Positions 8,438 through 17,056 of a DNA stretch of 64,000 nucleotides are shown piece by piece. Position numbers and translations under genes: made by a program. Origin of the DNA: Betaproteobacteria bacterium (lineage in GTDB: Bacteria; Pseudomonadota; Gammaproteobacteria; Burkholderiales; SG8-41); the NCBI GenBank assembly GCA_028292435.1, contig JAQGMI010000176.1, positions 1 through 64,000 on the forward strand. The letters are read 5' to 3'. Within the stretch, counting starts at the first letter, position 1. Each line of letters opens with the position of its first letter. The notes under the pieces are model-generated. The model searched no databases. It was not told the DNA's origin and saw only the letters and a program-made list of their open reading frames with translations.

Positions 8438-9463
8438 TCAGCAACCGGCCACGCATTTGCCCGCGCCGTCGAATTCCATTGTGCGCCCGCTGATCGCAAG
8501 CTGCGGCGTAACGCCTTTAAGCAGTTTCGAAATTGCGGCCGCCCGCGCCGTCGGCTTCAGCTTGCCGCCTTCGGTCACCGCTTCGTTGACGTGCGAATAA
8601 ATGACCGACGCCGGCCGTACCAGATCGTTCATTGCGTACGCAACCGAATTGACCGTGATCGCGCTTGTGCCCAGATTAAACTGCGCGAGATTCGCCTTGT
8701 GATAATCGTGCACGACCGTTTTCATCTCGCTGTGAATGCCGGTGTCGCCGGACAGGTAAGCGGTCAGCCCGTTCGTGAACTTCACGACGAAGCCGGTCGG
8801 CGGTCCGAGCGCGAGGCCGCTGCCGTCGGCATCATGCAGCGCCCGTTGCGCGTCCGAAAGCAGGGACGGCGCGACATTGTTGGCATGCGAAGCGTAAACA
8901 ATCGTGATCTCTACGCCCTGTGCGGCGTTCGCGGTTTTCGCCACAAACGCCGCGCCGAGATGCGTGTTTGAGCGGCATACCGCGGCGACCGGCACGATCG
9001 TCGCGCCGCCGGTCTGCGGACACAAACCGACCGGCTTGCCGGTAATTTTCTGAATTTTCGTAGCGACGAAGACGCCCATGTCGGTTGTCATCGCAATCGC
9101 CGCGCCTTTTGCCGCCGCGACCTCCGCCGTCATCCCGTTGGCGCCTGCCGACACCGTCTCCGGCGCGCCGCAACTGCCCGCGCCGGCCGCCTTCAGCTTG
9201 CGGTCCCCGATGTGATCGCCATGCGCGTGACTCAGGAGCACGACATGAACGGTGCCCAGGCGCGGATCGTCGGCCCCGGTCAGGGTCTGGCCCACGTCGT
9301 ACAGGATACGCACGCCGGTCGGATCTTCGAACAGCGTCGCGCGGTCTGACGCGCACAATTCACCGTCGTGAGAGCCGAGCGGCGTTATCTTTACGTTTTG
9401 CGCCGTGGCGATGGACGCAAACGATGCCAGCATGCAAGACGCGCCAAGAGATACAAGCTTCAT
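8438..9463 (-). CDS. Exported metallo-beta-lactamase-fold hydrolase, 341 aa
   Basis: The N-terminus MKLVSLGASCMLASFASIATAQ is a cleavable signal, so the enzyme should be periplasmic. The MBL zinc motif HxHxDH is present as LLSHAHGDHIGD near residue 80. A second-metal Asp lies in YLSGDTGIHSEM, and a later His is in IYSHVNEA. The residues and order fit the UlaG/RNase-Z-like non-lactamase branch. Cysteines are common for the family (pairs near GSCG and CPQ, and a terminal CVAGC). It follows a Bug gene by 50 bp in the same direction, so a periplasmic hydrolase and receptor are made together. Substrate unknown. Confidence 0.87.
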   Translation of the reverse strand: MKLVSLGASCMLASFASIATAQNVKITPLGSHDGELCASDRATLFEDPTGVRILYDVGQTLTGADDPRLGTVHVVLLSHAHGDHIGDRKLKAAGAGSCGAPETVSAGANGMTAEVAAAKGAAIAMTTDMGVFVATKIQKITGKPVGLCPQTGGATIVPVAAVCRSNTHLGAAFVAKTANAAQGVEITIVYASHANNVAPSLLSDAQRALHDADGSGLALGPPTGFVVKFTNGLTAYLSGDTGIHSEMKTVVHDYHKANLAQFNLGTSAITVNSVAYAMNDLVRPASVIYSHVNEAVTEGGKLKPTARAAAISKLLKGVTPQLAISGRTMEFDGAGKCVAGC

Positions 9464-9513
9464 GATGTCCTCCGTGAAAAATTCATTGCCGCAGAAAATC
9501 TGCGCGTTGTTTT

Positions 9514-10470
9514 TTACTCGACCTTGATGTTTGCGTCTTTGACTACTTTCGTCCAGCGCGCGAAGTCTTCCTTGATGTAAGCCGCAAATTGCTCGGGCGT
9601 GCCCGGCGCCGCTTCCAGCGCGAGGCCCGCAAAACGTTCCCTCGTCGCGGACGTCGCAAGGACTTTAAGGATCGCCGCATTCAACTTGCCGATGATGTCG
9701 GCCGAAGTGCCGGCGGGCGCGAGCACGCCCGTGATATTCGTTACTTCGAAATCGGCGACGCCCGCTTCCCTGGCGGTCGTAATCTCGGGAAACACCGCGG
9801 TGCGCGCGGCCGAAGTGACTGCCAGAGCGCGTATGCGGCCCGACTTGATCGGCCCCACCGAGCTCGACAACTGGTCGAACAGCAAATCCACTTGTCCCGC
9901 CATCAAGTCGACGCCGGCCGGACCGCCGCCTTTATAGGGAATGTGCGTGAAACGCGCGCCGGTCAGCGCCTGAAACAACTCGCCGACAAGATGGTTGGAA
10001 CTGCCGGTGCCGCCCGACGCCATCGACAAGCGGCCTGACCTGGCCTTGGCGAGCGCAATCAGTTCCTTGATTGACTTCGCGGGCACCGACGGATGCACGA
10101 CGAGCACGAACGGCGTCGTTGCAACGAGGCTGATCGGCGCGAAATCGCGCACTGGATGGTAGGCAATCTTCGGGTACAGACTCGGCGCAACGCTGACCGT
10201 ACTGTTGGAACCCATCATCAGCGTGTAGCCGTCGGGCGCCGCTTTGGCCACGACTTCCGCGCCGATCACGCCGCCGGCACCGACGCGATTGTCGACGATG
10301 AAGTTCTGGCCGAGCAGTTCCGACATACCGGGCGCGATCTGCCGCGCGGTAATGTCGACATTGCCGCCGGCGGCGAACGGCACCACGAGGCGCACGGGCT
10401 TTGAGGGATAAACCTGCGCGGCCACAGCAGCAGCGTGCACGAGAACGGCAACCAGGACTAAGCGCTTCAT
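9514..10470 (-). CDS. Bug/TctC-family periplasmic solute-binding protein, 318 aa
   Basis: A short signal peptide ends at about residue 18 (AAVAA|QVYP). The canonical pocket is YPSKPVRLVVPFAAGG, then NVDITAR, and the second-domain elements SGGTGSSNHLVGELF and YKGGGPAGVDLMAG are clear. Full length. It leads the two-gene operon with the exported MBL-fold hydrolase at 8438, a pairing that suggests the hydrolase product (or substrate) is what the receptor binds. GAGGAG lies upstream of the ATG. Confidence 0.92.
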   Translation of the reverse strand: MKRLVLVAVLVHAAAVAAQVYPSKPVRLVVPFAAGGNVDITARQIAPGMSELLGQNFIVDNRVGAGGVIGAEVVAKAAPDGYTLMMGSNSTVSVAPSLYPKIAYHPVRDFAPISLVATTPFVLVVHPSVPAKSIKELIALAKARSGRLSMASGGTGSSNHLVGELFQALTGARFTHIPYKGGGPAGVDLMAGQVDLLFDQLSSSVGPIKSGRIRALAVTSAARTAVFPEITTAREAGVADFEVTNITGVLAPAGTSADIIGKLNAAILKVLATSATRERFAGLALEAAPGTPEQFAAYIKEDFARWTKVVKDANIKVE

Positions 10471-10569
10471 CGTTATCTCCTCGCCAATAACTGCTTCGCA
10501 TTATCAGGTAATCAACTGAAAAATGCGGAAAAGTCGGATAATCGCGCTTCCGGCAATTTCATCTCGCAC

Positions 10570-12120
10570 ATGGACACGGCACCCAGCGGTACTTTCGGCA
10601 TTTGCCCTGTCGGCCCCGATGCGCTCCAGGGTATTAAACGTCAACAGACCAATCCCGCGCGGTGGAACGGCGCGAGCTGGCCATCGTTTGTTGCGGCGCT
10701 TGCTGCCGATGAAGTCGAGGTTCGCGCAACGACGACGGCGCGCAGCGCATTCGCAACCGACGCCGGCGGCACTGCGTATGGTTTGGCGCACGGTATCGTC
10801 GTCGCCAAAAGCGCAACGCAGATTTCCACGCTGCTGCGCGCTGCGCAAGTGCATCGCGTGCCGGTGACCGTACGCGGCGGCGGCCTGACGACCGAAGGCG
10901 AGTCGATCGCATTCGGCGGCGTTCTGCTCGACATGACCGGCATGAGCCGCGTGCTCGAGATCGACGCGGCAGCGCTGACGGTGCGCACCCAGGCAGGCAT
11001 TTTCTGGCACAGCCTCGCCGAAGAACTGCGCCGCGAAAATCTCGATTACCTGTCTGCGCCGCTCAACCTCACGTCCACGGTCGGCGGCTCGTTGAACGTC
11101 GGCGGCATCGACGTGAATTCGCCGCGCCTGGGCTGCAGCGCCGACCAGGCGCTTGCATTGCAAGTTGTCACGCCGACCGGCGACATCGTTGAATGCTCCG
11201 ATTCGCAGAATTCGGAACTGTTTGAACGCGTGATTCTCGGCTACGGCCAGTTCGGCGTGATCACTGAAGCGACACTCAAGGTGCGGCCGTACACGCCGGT
11301 GCGCATGCATTACTTTTATTACTCGTCGCTGCGCACCGCCATTGAAGATCTGCAACTGCTCGATCGCAACGACGCTAGCGACTACTCGGGCATTTTGACG
11401 ATCATGGATTCGGCGGTGAACCTGCTGGTCGCGTTCGATTCGGCAGAACGCGAGCGGGCATTTCTTGTCGCGTGGCGGCAGCGGCTGCGCGGACATGGCG
11501 AACTCGGTTTCGCGCTGCGCGCGATTCCGCGCTACGCATTGCGGCCGTGGAAACTGCCCGAAGCTTGGTACTTGTACAAGCGCAAAACCGAGCTTTTTCC
11601 CGAATTCCGGCGCCCCGAATACCTGCGCGCCGGCGTGATGCACGACCGCACCGTCGTTTTCTCGCGCGCGGTCTGGAAATTCTGGGGGCATCGCCAGATG
11701 GTGATTCCCGACATCGCGACGTCGGCCGAAAAGTTCGCCGATGCCGTCGTGCGCGGCAACGCGGTCTGCCGTAAATATTTTCCGCATTACACGCTGTATT
11801 GCGTCGGCATCAAGTTGCGCGCCGACCACCGTCCGCATTATGAGATGTCGTGCATACCGCCGGACGCGGAAGGCTGGGCCTATGGCTGCGAATTCGAGCC
11901 CATGATCGGCGACGCGGTCTACAGTCGCGACCATTTACAGTCCTTCAAGGACGCGATTTACGATATCGGCGTCGACATCGGCGCAAGCTACTACCGCTTC
12001 GGCGGCATGATGAAAGGTTATATCCGCCGCATTTTCGGCGATGCCGTCGTCGATCGCCACTTGGCAATGAAGCGTGCCGCCGATCCGGCGATGATACTCA
12101 ACCGCGACGTGATTTTCTGA
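10570..12120 (+). CDS. FAD-linked oxidase (GlcD / FAD_binding_4 type), 516 aa
   Basis: A PCMH-type FAD-binding domain spans about residues 65-250: VTVRGGGLTTEGESIAFGG, LLDMTGMSRVLEID and STVGGSLNVGGID, then GYGQFGVITEATLKV. The R-G-G-G loop at 102-105 is followed by Leu-Thr rather than His, so the usual covalent 8-alpha-His attachment is not indicated. The C-terminal half ends with a family-typical DPAMILNRD segment. There is no signal peptide. The TGA overlaps the ATG of the Fe-S gene by one base, and that gene in turn overlaps the next, so the three products are probably made in fixed ratio. Such enzymes oxidise hydroxy acids, sugars or alcohols; the donor here is unknown. No clear Shine-Dalgarno supports this start. 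Confidence 0.87.
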   Translation: MDTAPSGTFGICPVGPDALQGIKRQQTNPARWNGASWPSFVAALAADEVEVRATTTARSAFATDAGGTAYGLAHGIVVAKSATQISTLLRAAQVHRVPVTVRGGGLTTEGESIAFGGVLLDMTGMSRVLEIDAAALTVRTQAGIFWHSLAEELRRENLDYLSAPLNLTSTVGGSLNVGGIDVNSPRLGCSADQALALQVVTPTGDIVECSDSQNSELFERVILGYGQFGVITEATLKVRPYTPVRMHYFYYSSLRTAIEDLQLLDRNDASDYSGILTIMDSAVNLLVAFDSAERERAFLVAWRQRLRGHGELGFALRAIPRYALRPWKLPEAWYLYKRKTELFPEFRRPEYLRAGVMHDRTVVFSRAVWKFWGHRQMVIPDIATSAEKFADAVVRGNAVCRKYFPHYTLYCVGIKLRADHRPHYEMSCIPPDAEGWAYGCEFEPMIGDAVYSRDHLQSFKDAIYDIGVDIGASYYRFGGMMKGYIRRIFGDAVVDRHLAMKRAADPAMILNRDVIF

Positions 12121-13130
12121 TGGCCCGACCGCAGACGGACATGGCCAGGCAAACCCACGCTGAATGCAGCGGCTGCAGCCTGTGCCTGCTCGTGTGTCCG
12201 GTGTGGCGGCGCACGCGCGACCTGCAGATGACGCCGCATGGCCGCAACAAAGCACTGCAGCACGGCGCAACGCTTGCTGACATTGCGCCCTCGGTCGAGT
12301 CATGCACCTTGTGCGGCGCGTGTGAACCGGTGTGCCCGGAAAATATCGACCTCGTCGACATGCTGATGAAACTGCGCCGCGATCTGCCGCCCTCGACGGT
12401 CGCCATGAATCTCCACGCGCAGATGCAGGCGCGGGGACCGCTGCCGGTGTTCGGGCGCACACCCACGGACACCGTCCTGCTTGCCACGGTCACGCATAAA
12501 TGGAATCCATCGACGCTCGCCCTTATTCGGCAGTGGCTTGGCGGCGACGGCCACATCTCGATCGAGCACGACGGCGGCGCCGACATTGCGCTGGCGCTTG
12601 AAATCGGCGCCGACATTCCGCCCGCCCGCCTCGAGCGATTTCTCGCGCCGCTGCGGTTGCGCAGGAAAATCATCGTGTCCGACGGCCTGCTGATTCGCAG
12701 CTTGCGCGCATGGCTGCCGCAGGCGCAGCTCGTCAGCCTCGGTGTCGCGCTGAGCAGCATCGACGCGCTGCGCGCCGGGCTGGGTGCTGGCGACTTGTAT
12801 GTGATCGAATCGCGCGCCTATCATTGCGACCATGCGGCGCTCGTTAACTATTACGATGAATTGCGCGCGCAGACCGGCTGCACGCTGAATCTCGATCTTC
12901 AGCGCATCGCGATACCCGTGAGCGGAACCGGCATGCGCCGCAGCATCGGCACCGAACCGCGAACGGACGAAGCGCAAGTCGAGTGGCTGCTGAAAGGCCG
13001 GCAAATTTCGCGCATCGTCATCGAAAGCGAACTCGATCGCCGGACGTTGGAACTCTGTTGCGCAATCCCGGTTGTGCATCTGGCCGAAATCGCCGCACGC
13101 CCGGCCGCTACCTCATGGACGGCGTCATGA
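12120..13130 (+). CDS. Double [4Fe-4S] ferredoxin-like protein (HdrC/GlpC-related), 336 aa
   Basis: The start overlaps the TGA of the FAD oxidase (TGATG). Two perfect CxxCxxCxxxCP motifs occupy Cys16-19-22-26 and Cys62-65-68-72, ligating two [4Fe-4S] clusters as in GlcF/GlpC/LutA/HdrC N-terminal domains. In those relatives the C-terminal part carries CCG cysteine motifs. Here about 250 residues follow with only scattered cysteines and no CCG motif, although a YHCDHAALVNYYDEL stretch faintly recalls the CCG-domain layout. I infer that it passes electrons between the flanking flavoproteins. The unusual C-terminus is described separately as a finding. Confidence 0.85.
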   Translation: MARPQTDMARQTHAECSGCSLCLLVCPVWRRTRDLQMTPHGRNKALQHGATLADIAPSVESCTLCGACEPVCPENIDLVDMLMKLRRDLPPSTVAMNLHAQMQARGPLPVFGRTPTDTVLLATVTHKWNPSTLALIRQWLGGDGHISIEHDGGADIALALEIGADIPPARLERFLAPLRLRRKIIVSDGLLIRSLRAWLPQAQLVSLGVALSSIDALRAGLGAGDLYVIESRAYHCDHAALVNYYDELRAQTGCTLNLDLQRIAIPVSGTGMRRSIGTEPRTDEAQVEWLLKGRQISRIVIESELDRRTLELCCAIPVVHLAEIAARPAATSWTAS

Positions 13131-14338
13131 CGCGCAGCGTTGACGTCATCATCGTCGGCGCCAGCTTGTCGGCAGCGGCGGCGGCCAAGCGGCTGGTGGA
13201 TGCCGGGCTTGAAACCATCGTGCTCGAACGAAAAACCCTGCCGCGCCACAAGATTTGCAGCGGCATCCTGTCGCCGCGCGGCCACCGTTTCCTGCTCGAA
13301 AATTTCGGCCCGCTGCCGCGCGAAGCGCTGCACGAGCCGACCGCTTGCCGCGGCGTGACTTTCCACTTTCCGTCGATGGTGTCGCTGTCGATGGATTTCT
13401 TCGGCGGCACGACACCGCATCTGCACCGCAAATATTCGGATTACTGGGCGATCAAGCAGAGCGGCGCCGAAATTCACGATGAAACGTCGTTCGCCGGCCT
13501 AACCGACAACGGCGATCACGTCATCGTTAGCGCACGCAAGAATGGCGAGCCCGTCGAATACAGGGCGCGCCAAGTCATTGGCGCGGACGGCCCGAGCTCT
13601 CTGGTGATTCGCTCGATCTATCCCGATTACCCGAAACAGATCCCGTGGTTTTTCGTCGGCCAGAAGTTTCACGACATCATCGAGTGTCCGCTCGACACCG
13701 AATATTTCCACTTCTGGTTTCATCCGGGGCTCGGTCATTACACCTGGAGCCATGCCCGTGACGGCCGCCAGATTGTCGGCGTCGGCTTCAAGCGCGGCGA
13801 CAATTTTGCGAAGAAGCACGCGAATGTCGTCAATTACCTCGGCGAAAAACATGGCGTCAGATTGGCGCCGCATACGGATGACGAAGGCTGCGCCGAGAAC
13901 TTCGGCCCGTCGCTGATCAACCGCTACGTGTTCGGCAAGGGCAACGTGCTAATTACCGGCCAGGCGGCGGGTTTCCTCAACATGATTGGCGAAGGCATGA
14001 GCTGCGCGCTGCATTCAGGCGCCATCAGCGGCGAGGCCGTCGTCGAAGCGCGCCTCAGAAACCGGCCGGTGCAGCAAATGTACCGCAAGATGATCGCCTC
14101 GGAGGTGCGCCGCTGCTCCGACCAGTGGAATCCGCTCAAGATCGCGTTCGACAAGCCGCATGAAGCGGATTTTCCGGCGGCGCTGATGGCGCTGTCGTGG
14201 CGCGACCGCGCCAAAGTGCTGCGCGACATGTGGCGGTTTGTCGTGCTTTACAAGGAATTTAAATGGGGCCGCCAGCTCGCGCGCGCCGCGTTCGAGCGCC
14301 CGCTCATCGGCGGCTATTCCATGCGGCGATGGCTGTAG
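13127..14338 (+). CDS. Geranylgeranyl-reductase/FixC-like FAD oxidoreductase, 403 aa
   Basis: I place the start at the ATG that overlaps the Fe-S gene's stop (ATGA). An N-terminal Rossmann strand, VDVIIVGASLSAAAAAKRL, carries GASLSA in place of the strict GxGxxG, then LERKTLPRHKICSGILSP with the KxCSG segment typical of the GGR/digeranylgeranyl reductase group. VIGADGPSSLV is the second FAD contact near residue 155. ITGQAAGFLNMIGEGMSCAL is the conserved third motif. Relatives include geranylgeranyl reductases, FixC and ETF:quinone oxidoreductase. As third gene of the cassette it is a candidate electron acceptor or donor for the Fe-S protein. Confidence 0.86.
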   Translation: MTRSVDVIIVGASLSAAAAAKRLVDAGLETIVLERKTLPRHKICSGILSPRGHRFLLENFGPLPREALHEPTACRGVTFHFPSMVSLSMDFFGGTTPHLHRKYSDYWAIKQSGAEIHDETSFAGLTDNGDHVIVSARKNGEPVEYRARQVIGADGPSSLVIRSIYPDYPKQIPWFFVGQKFHDIIECPLDTEYFHFWFHPGLGHYTWSHARDGRQIVGVGFKRGDNFAKKHANVVNYLGEKHGVRLAPHTDDEGCAENFGPSLINRYVFGKGNVLITGQAAGFLNMIGEGMSCALHSGAISGEAVVEARLRNRPVQQMYRKMIASEVRRCSDQWNPLKIAFDKPHEADFPAALMALSWRDRAKVLRDMWRFVVLYKEFKWGRQLARAAFERPLIGGYSMRRWL

Positions 14339-14393
14339 GCAAAATGCAGACAGTCGCCGTCAACCCGAAGCGGCACTGATACGTTCTAAAAGA

Positions 14394-15089
14394 ATGCTGA
14401 CTCGCGAAGACCTCGAAAACGATACGCTGCGGAAAAACCGCGAACTGAACTATCGAAGTCTGCCGCTGGTTCCCGAGTCAGAATTTATCGCCTCTTTCGA
14501 GCGCATCCTCGCCGACTGGGATTCCACGCAAGACCTGTGGGTATTTGCGTACGGCTCGTTGATCTGGAACCCGCTGTTTCATTACATCGAGCGGCAGAAA
14601 GTCACGATTCATGGCTTCCACCGCAGTTTTTGCCTGCGCTCGCGCCACGGGCGCGGTTCAGTCGAGGAGCCGGGCCTCATGCTGGGGCTCGATTTCGGCG
14701 GCTGCTGTAACGGCGTGGCGTTGAGGATTCCCGCGGCCGAAGTGCGGCATGAGCTGATGCTCGTCTGGCGCCGCGAAATGGCGATCGGCTCGTATGCGCC
14801 GCGCTGGATCAACGCGAACGCGGGCGATCTTAAGCTGCGCACCGTCGCCTTCGTCGTCAATCATGTGCATCCGCATTACGCGGGAAAGCTGCCGCTCGAA
14901 ACGGTGGTCAAGACACTCGCGACCGCGAAAGGGAAATTCGGCTCAGGCGCCGATTATCTGTACCAAACGGTCGACTGCCTCGCCAAGCACGGCATTCGCG
15001 ATTCATACCTCACGCAACTGCGCGAGCGCGTGATGCAACTCACCCACGGCGTGCATCACCCGATCGAGTGTCCCGAAGTCGGCGCTTAG
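14394..15089 (+). CDS. chaC: ChaC-type gamma-glutamylcyclotransferase, 231 aa
   Basis: I trimmed a longer frame to the ATG at 14394, where homology-like sequence begins. WVFAYGSLIWNPLF is the signature substrate loop of ChaC. LMLVWRREMAIGSYAPRW carries the catalytic Glu region and the following conserved Tyr-Pro-Arg-Trp. The family cleaves glutathione to 5-oxoproline and Cys-Gly in the cytosol. It lies 55 bp after the redox cassette in the same direction and may be read from the same promoter. It converges with the Bug gene at 15095 with a 5-bp gap. Confidence 0.88.
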   Translation: MLTREDLENDTLRKNRELNYRSLPLVPESEFIASFERILADWDSTQDLWVFAYGSLIWNPLFHYIERQKVTIHGFHRSFCLRSRHGRGSVEEPGLMLGLDFGGCCNGVALRIPAAEVRHELMLVWRREMAIGSYAPRWINANAGDLKLRTVAFVVNHVHPHYAGKLPLETVVKTLATAKGKFGSGADYLYQTVDCLAKHGIRDSYLTQLRERVMQLTHGVHHPIECPEVGA

Positions 15090-15094
15090 CCGGT

Positions 15095-16090
15095 CTATAG
15101 CGATTCGGGTTTGATCTGCGCCTTGCGGATCACCGCCGCCCACTTGTTGATCTCGGCTTTCAGGTAATCCGCGAATTCGCGCGGCGAACTGCCGACGATC
15201 TCGGCCGCCTCGCTCGACAGGCGCTCGCTGACTTCTTTTGACTTGATCGCTTTCACCGCGCCCGCATGCAGCGTCGCGACCACCGGCGCAGGCGTTGCCG
15301 CCGGCACGAACAGCCCGTACCAGCCGGTCACGACGTAACCGGGTACGCCCGCTTCACTGACCGTCGGCAGTTCAGGCGCCACCGCCGAACGCTTCGCACT
15401 CGTCACCGCCAGTGCGCGCAGCTTGCCCGCGCGAATCATCGCGGTGCCGGCGAGAAAATTATTGAGAAACACCTGCACCTGGCCCGAGACCAGATCGGTC
15501 ATCGCCTGGCCAGCGCCTTTGTACGGGATGTGAACGAGGTCGATACCCGCCATGCTTTTGAAGAGTTCCATGCCCAGATGCGGCCCGCTGCCGTTGCCTG
15601 ACGACGCGAAAGACAACTGACCCGGGTGCGACTTGGCAAATGCGATCAATTCCTTAACCGTCGTCGCTGGCACCGAAGGATGTACCGTGATTACGAACGG
15701 ATATTCCGCAAGCAGCGACACCGGCGCGAGATCGGCGAGCGTGTCGTACGGCAGTTTCGCGTACAGCGTCGGGTTGATCGCATGCGAGGCAATCGTAATC
15801 ATCACCGTGTAGCCGTCGGCTGGCGCTTTGGCGACGAGATCGGCGCCGATGATGCCGTTTGCACCGGCGCGGTTATCGACAATCGCCGGCTGGCCGAGCG
15901 TCTCGTGCATTTTCTGCGCAACGGTGCGCGCGACGATATCCGTGCCGCCGCCCGGCGGCCACGGCACGACGATGCGCACTGGTTTTGCGGGATAGGTTTG
16001 CGCTGCGGCGGTTCCGGTCGCAAGCGTGAAAGCCAACAACACTAATCGCGGACACACGCGGATGAACGCGAAAGAAGATCGTTTAGGCAT
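15095..16090 (-). CDS. Bug/TctC-family periplasmic solute-binding protein, 331 aa
   Basis: A signal of about 30 residues ends GTAAA|QTYP. The canonical pocket is YPAKPVRIVVPWPPGG, then TDIVAR. Second-domain motifs are SSGNGSGPHLGMELF and PYKGAGQAMTDLVSG. It is the distal gene of a minus-strand run with the alpha/beta hydrolase, DASS carrier, HpcH aldolase and IlvD dehydratase (19400 to 15095). The ligand is therefore plausibly the sugar acid or lactone processed by those enzymes; this is inference from context. The gap from the hydrolase is 74 bp. Confidence 0.92.
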   Translation of the reverse strand: MPKRSSFAFIRVCPRLVLLAFTLATGTAAAQTYPAKPVRIVVPWPPGGGTDIVARTVAQKMHETLGQPAIVDNRAGANGIIGADLVAKAPADGYTVMITIASHAINPTLYAKLPYDTLADLAPVSLLAEYPFVITVHPSVPATTVKELIAFAKSHPGQLSFASSGNGSGPHLGMELFKSMAGIDLVHIPYKGAGQAMTDLVSGQVQVFLNNFLAGTAMIRAGKLRALAVTSAKRSAVAPELPTVSEAGVPGYVVTGWYGLFVPAATPAPVVATLHAGAVKAIKSKEVSERLSSEAAEIVGSSPREFADYLKAEINKWAAVIRKAQIKPESL

Positions 16091-16164
16091 GAAATCAGTC
16101 CTGACGGAAGGAAAGTAATTGGACCGCCCGCTCGTATCGCGATTCGGACGTATCGGTGTTTATC

Positions 16165-16974
16165 TCAGGCCTTCGAATGCCGCCTGAGAAAATTCAGCAA
16201 CGCTTCGGCGCACGGCTCGGGATCGGTTGCCGCCACGTGAAACGAATCGCCGGGCAGCACTACGAGTTCCGAATGCGGGACTTTTTCCTGCCACGCCCGC
16301 GTTTCTTCGACTGAAGCGAGCCCGCTCTGTTCGGTCGTCAGCACGAGCATCGGGCATTTTATTTTCGCGACGTCCGCCGTGATGTCGGAGAAATTGATGG
16401 TCTCGGCGAAACCGGCCTCGCTCGCCATGTCGGTGCGCGCCATGTATTTGATCCACCATTCGACGCCTTCCTTGGGAAACGCCTTGCCCAGGCGGCCCGC
16501 CATGCTGCGCCGCGCCCAATGCTCGATGCCCTGCTCTTCAACTTCGCGCACGCGCGCGGCGCGCGTTTCCTTGTCCGCGCGAATCGGCGGCGGCGAACCG
16601 GCGACAGTCAAGGTGCGCACCCGGTCGGGATGGCGCGCGGCAAACGCGCGGCCGATGACGCCGCCGATTTTGGCGCCGACCAGATGAAAGCGCTCGATGC
16701 CGAGCGAATCCATCAGCGCAAGGTAATCGTCGATCACGATGTCGAGCGTCCATGGAAATTTCCGCGGCATCGGCGTCGACTGCCCGAACCCGCGCATGTC
16801 GGGGCGCACGAGCCGATAACGCCGCGCGAGCATCGGCACCCAGCCGAACCATGCGGCACCGCTTTCGTTGTTGCCGTGGATCATCAGGACGGCGTCGGAC
16901 TGGCGCCAGGGATCGGTAAATTCGTCGACGACATAATGCATGTCGAGATCGGGCGCGATGCGTTGAACAGGCAT
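16165..16974 (-). CDS. Alpha/beta-hydrolase fold protein with Lys at the nucleophile elbow, 269 aa
   Basis: The fold is clear: oxyanion strand AVLMIHGNNESGAAW near residue 30, LVRPDMRGFGQST near residue 60, and a catalytic-His segment GDSFHVAATDP near residue 245. The expected GxSxG nucleophile elbow reads LVGAKIGGVIG at about residues 101-111, with Lys where Ser normally stands. The codon reads AAA on the coding strand, so it is not a one-base miscall of a Ser codon. It may be a non-classical hydrolase or lyase, or a non-catalytic relative. It is cytoplasmic and sits between the DASS carrier and a Bug gene. Confidence 0.85.
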   Translation of the reverse strand: MPVQRIAPDLDMHYVVDEFTDPWRQSDAVLMIHGNNESGAAWFGWVPMLARRYRLVRPDMRGFGQSTPMPRKFPWTLDIVIDDYLALMDSLGIERFHLVGAKIGGVIGRAFAARHPDRVRTLTVAGSPPPIRADKETRAARVREVEEQGIEHWARRSMAGRLGKAFPKEGVEWWIKYMARTDMASEAGFAETINFSDITADVAKIKCPMLVLTTEQSGLASVEETRAWQEKVPHSELVVLPGDSFHVAATDPEPCAEALLNFLRRHSKA

Positions 16975-17056
16975 ATCAATGTCCTTTTATTACGTCAGAA
17001 TCAAAGTTCGCGCGCCGCTAAGTGCCGATGTCTGCGACGCTGGAAGACCGGTCCGG

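Noticed and set aside
10504..11934. A 476-codon frame antisense to the FAD oxidase
   Set aside because: Arg/His/Ala-rich shadow; the plus-strand frame has clear FAD-binding motifs.
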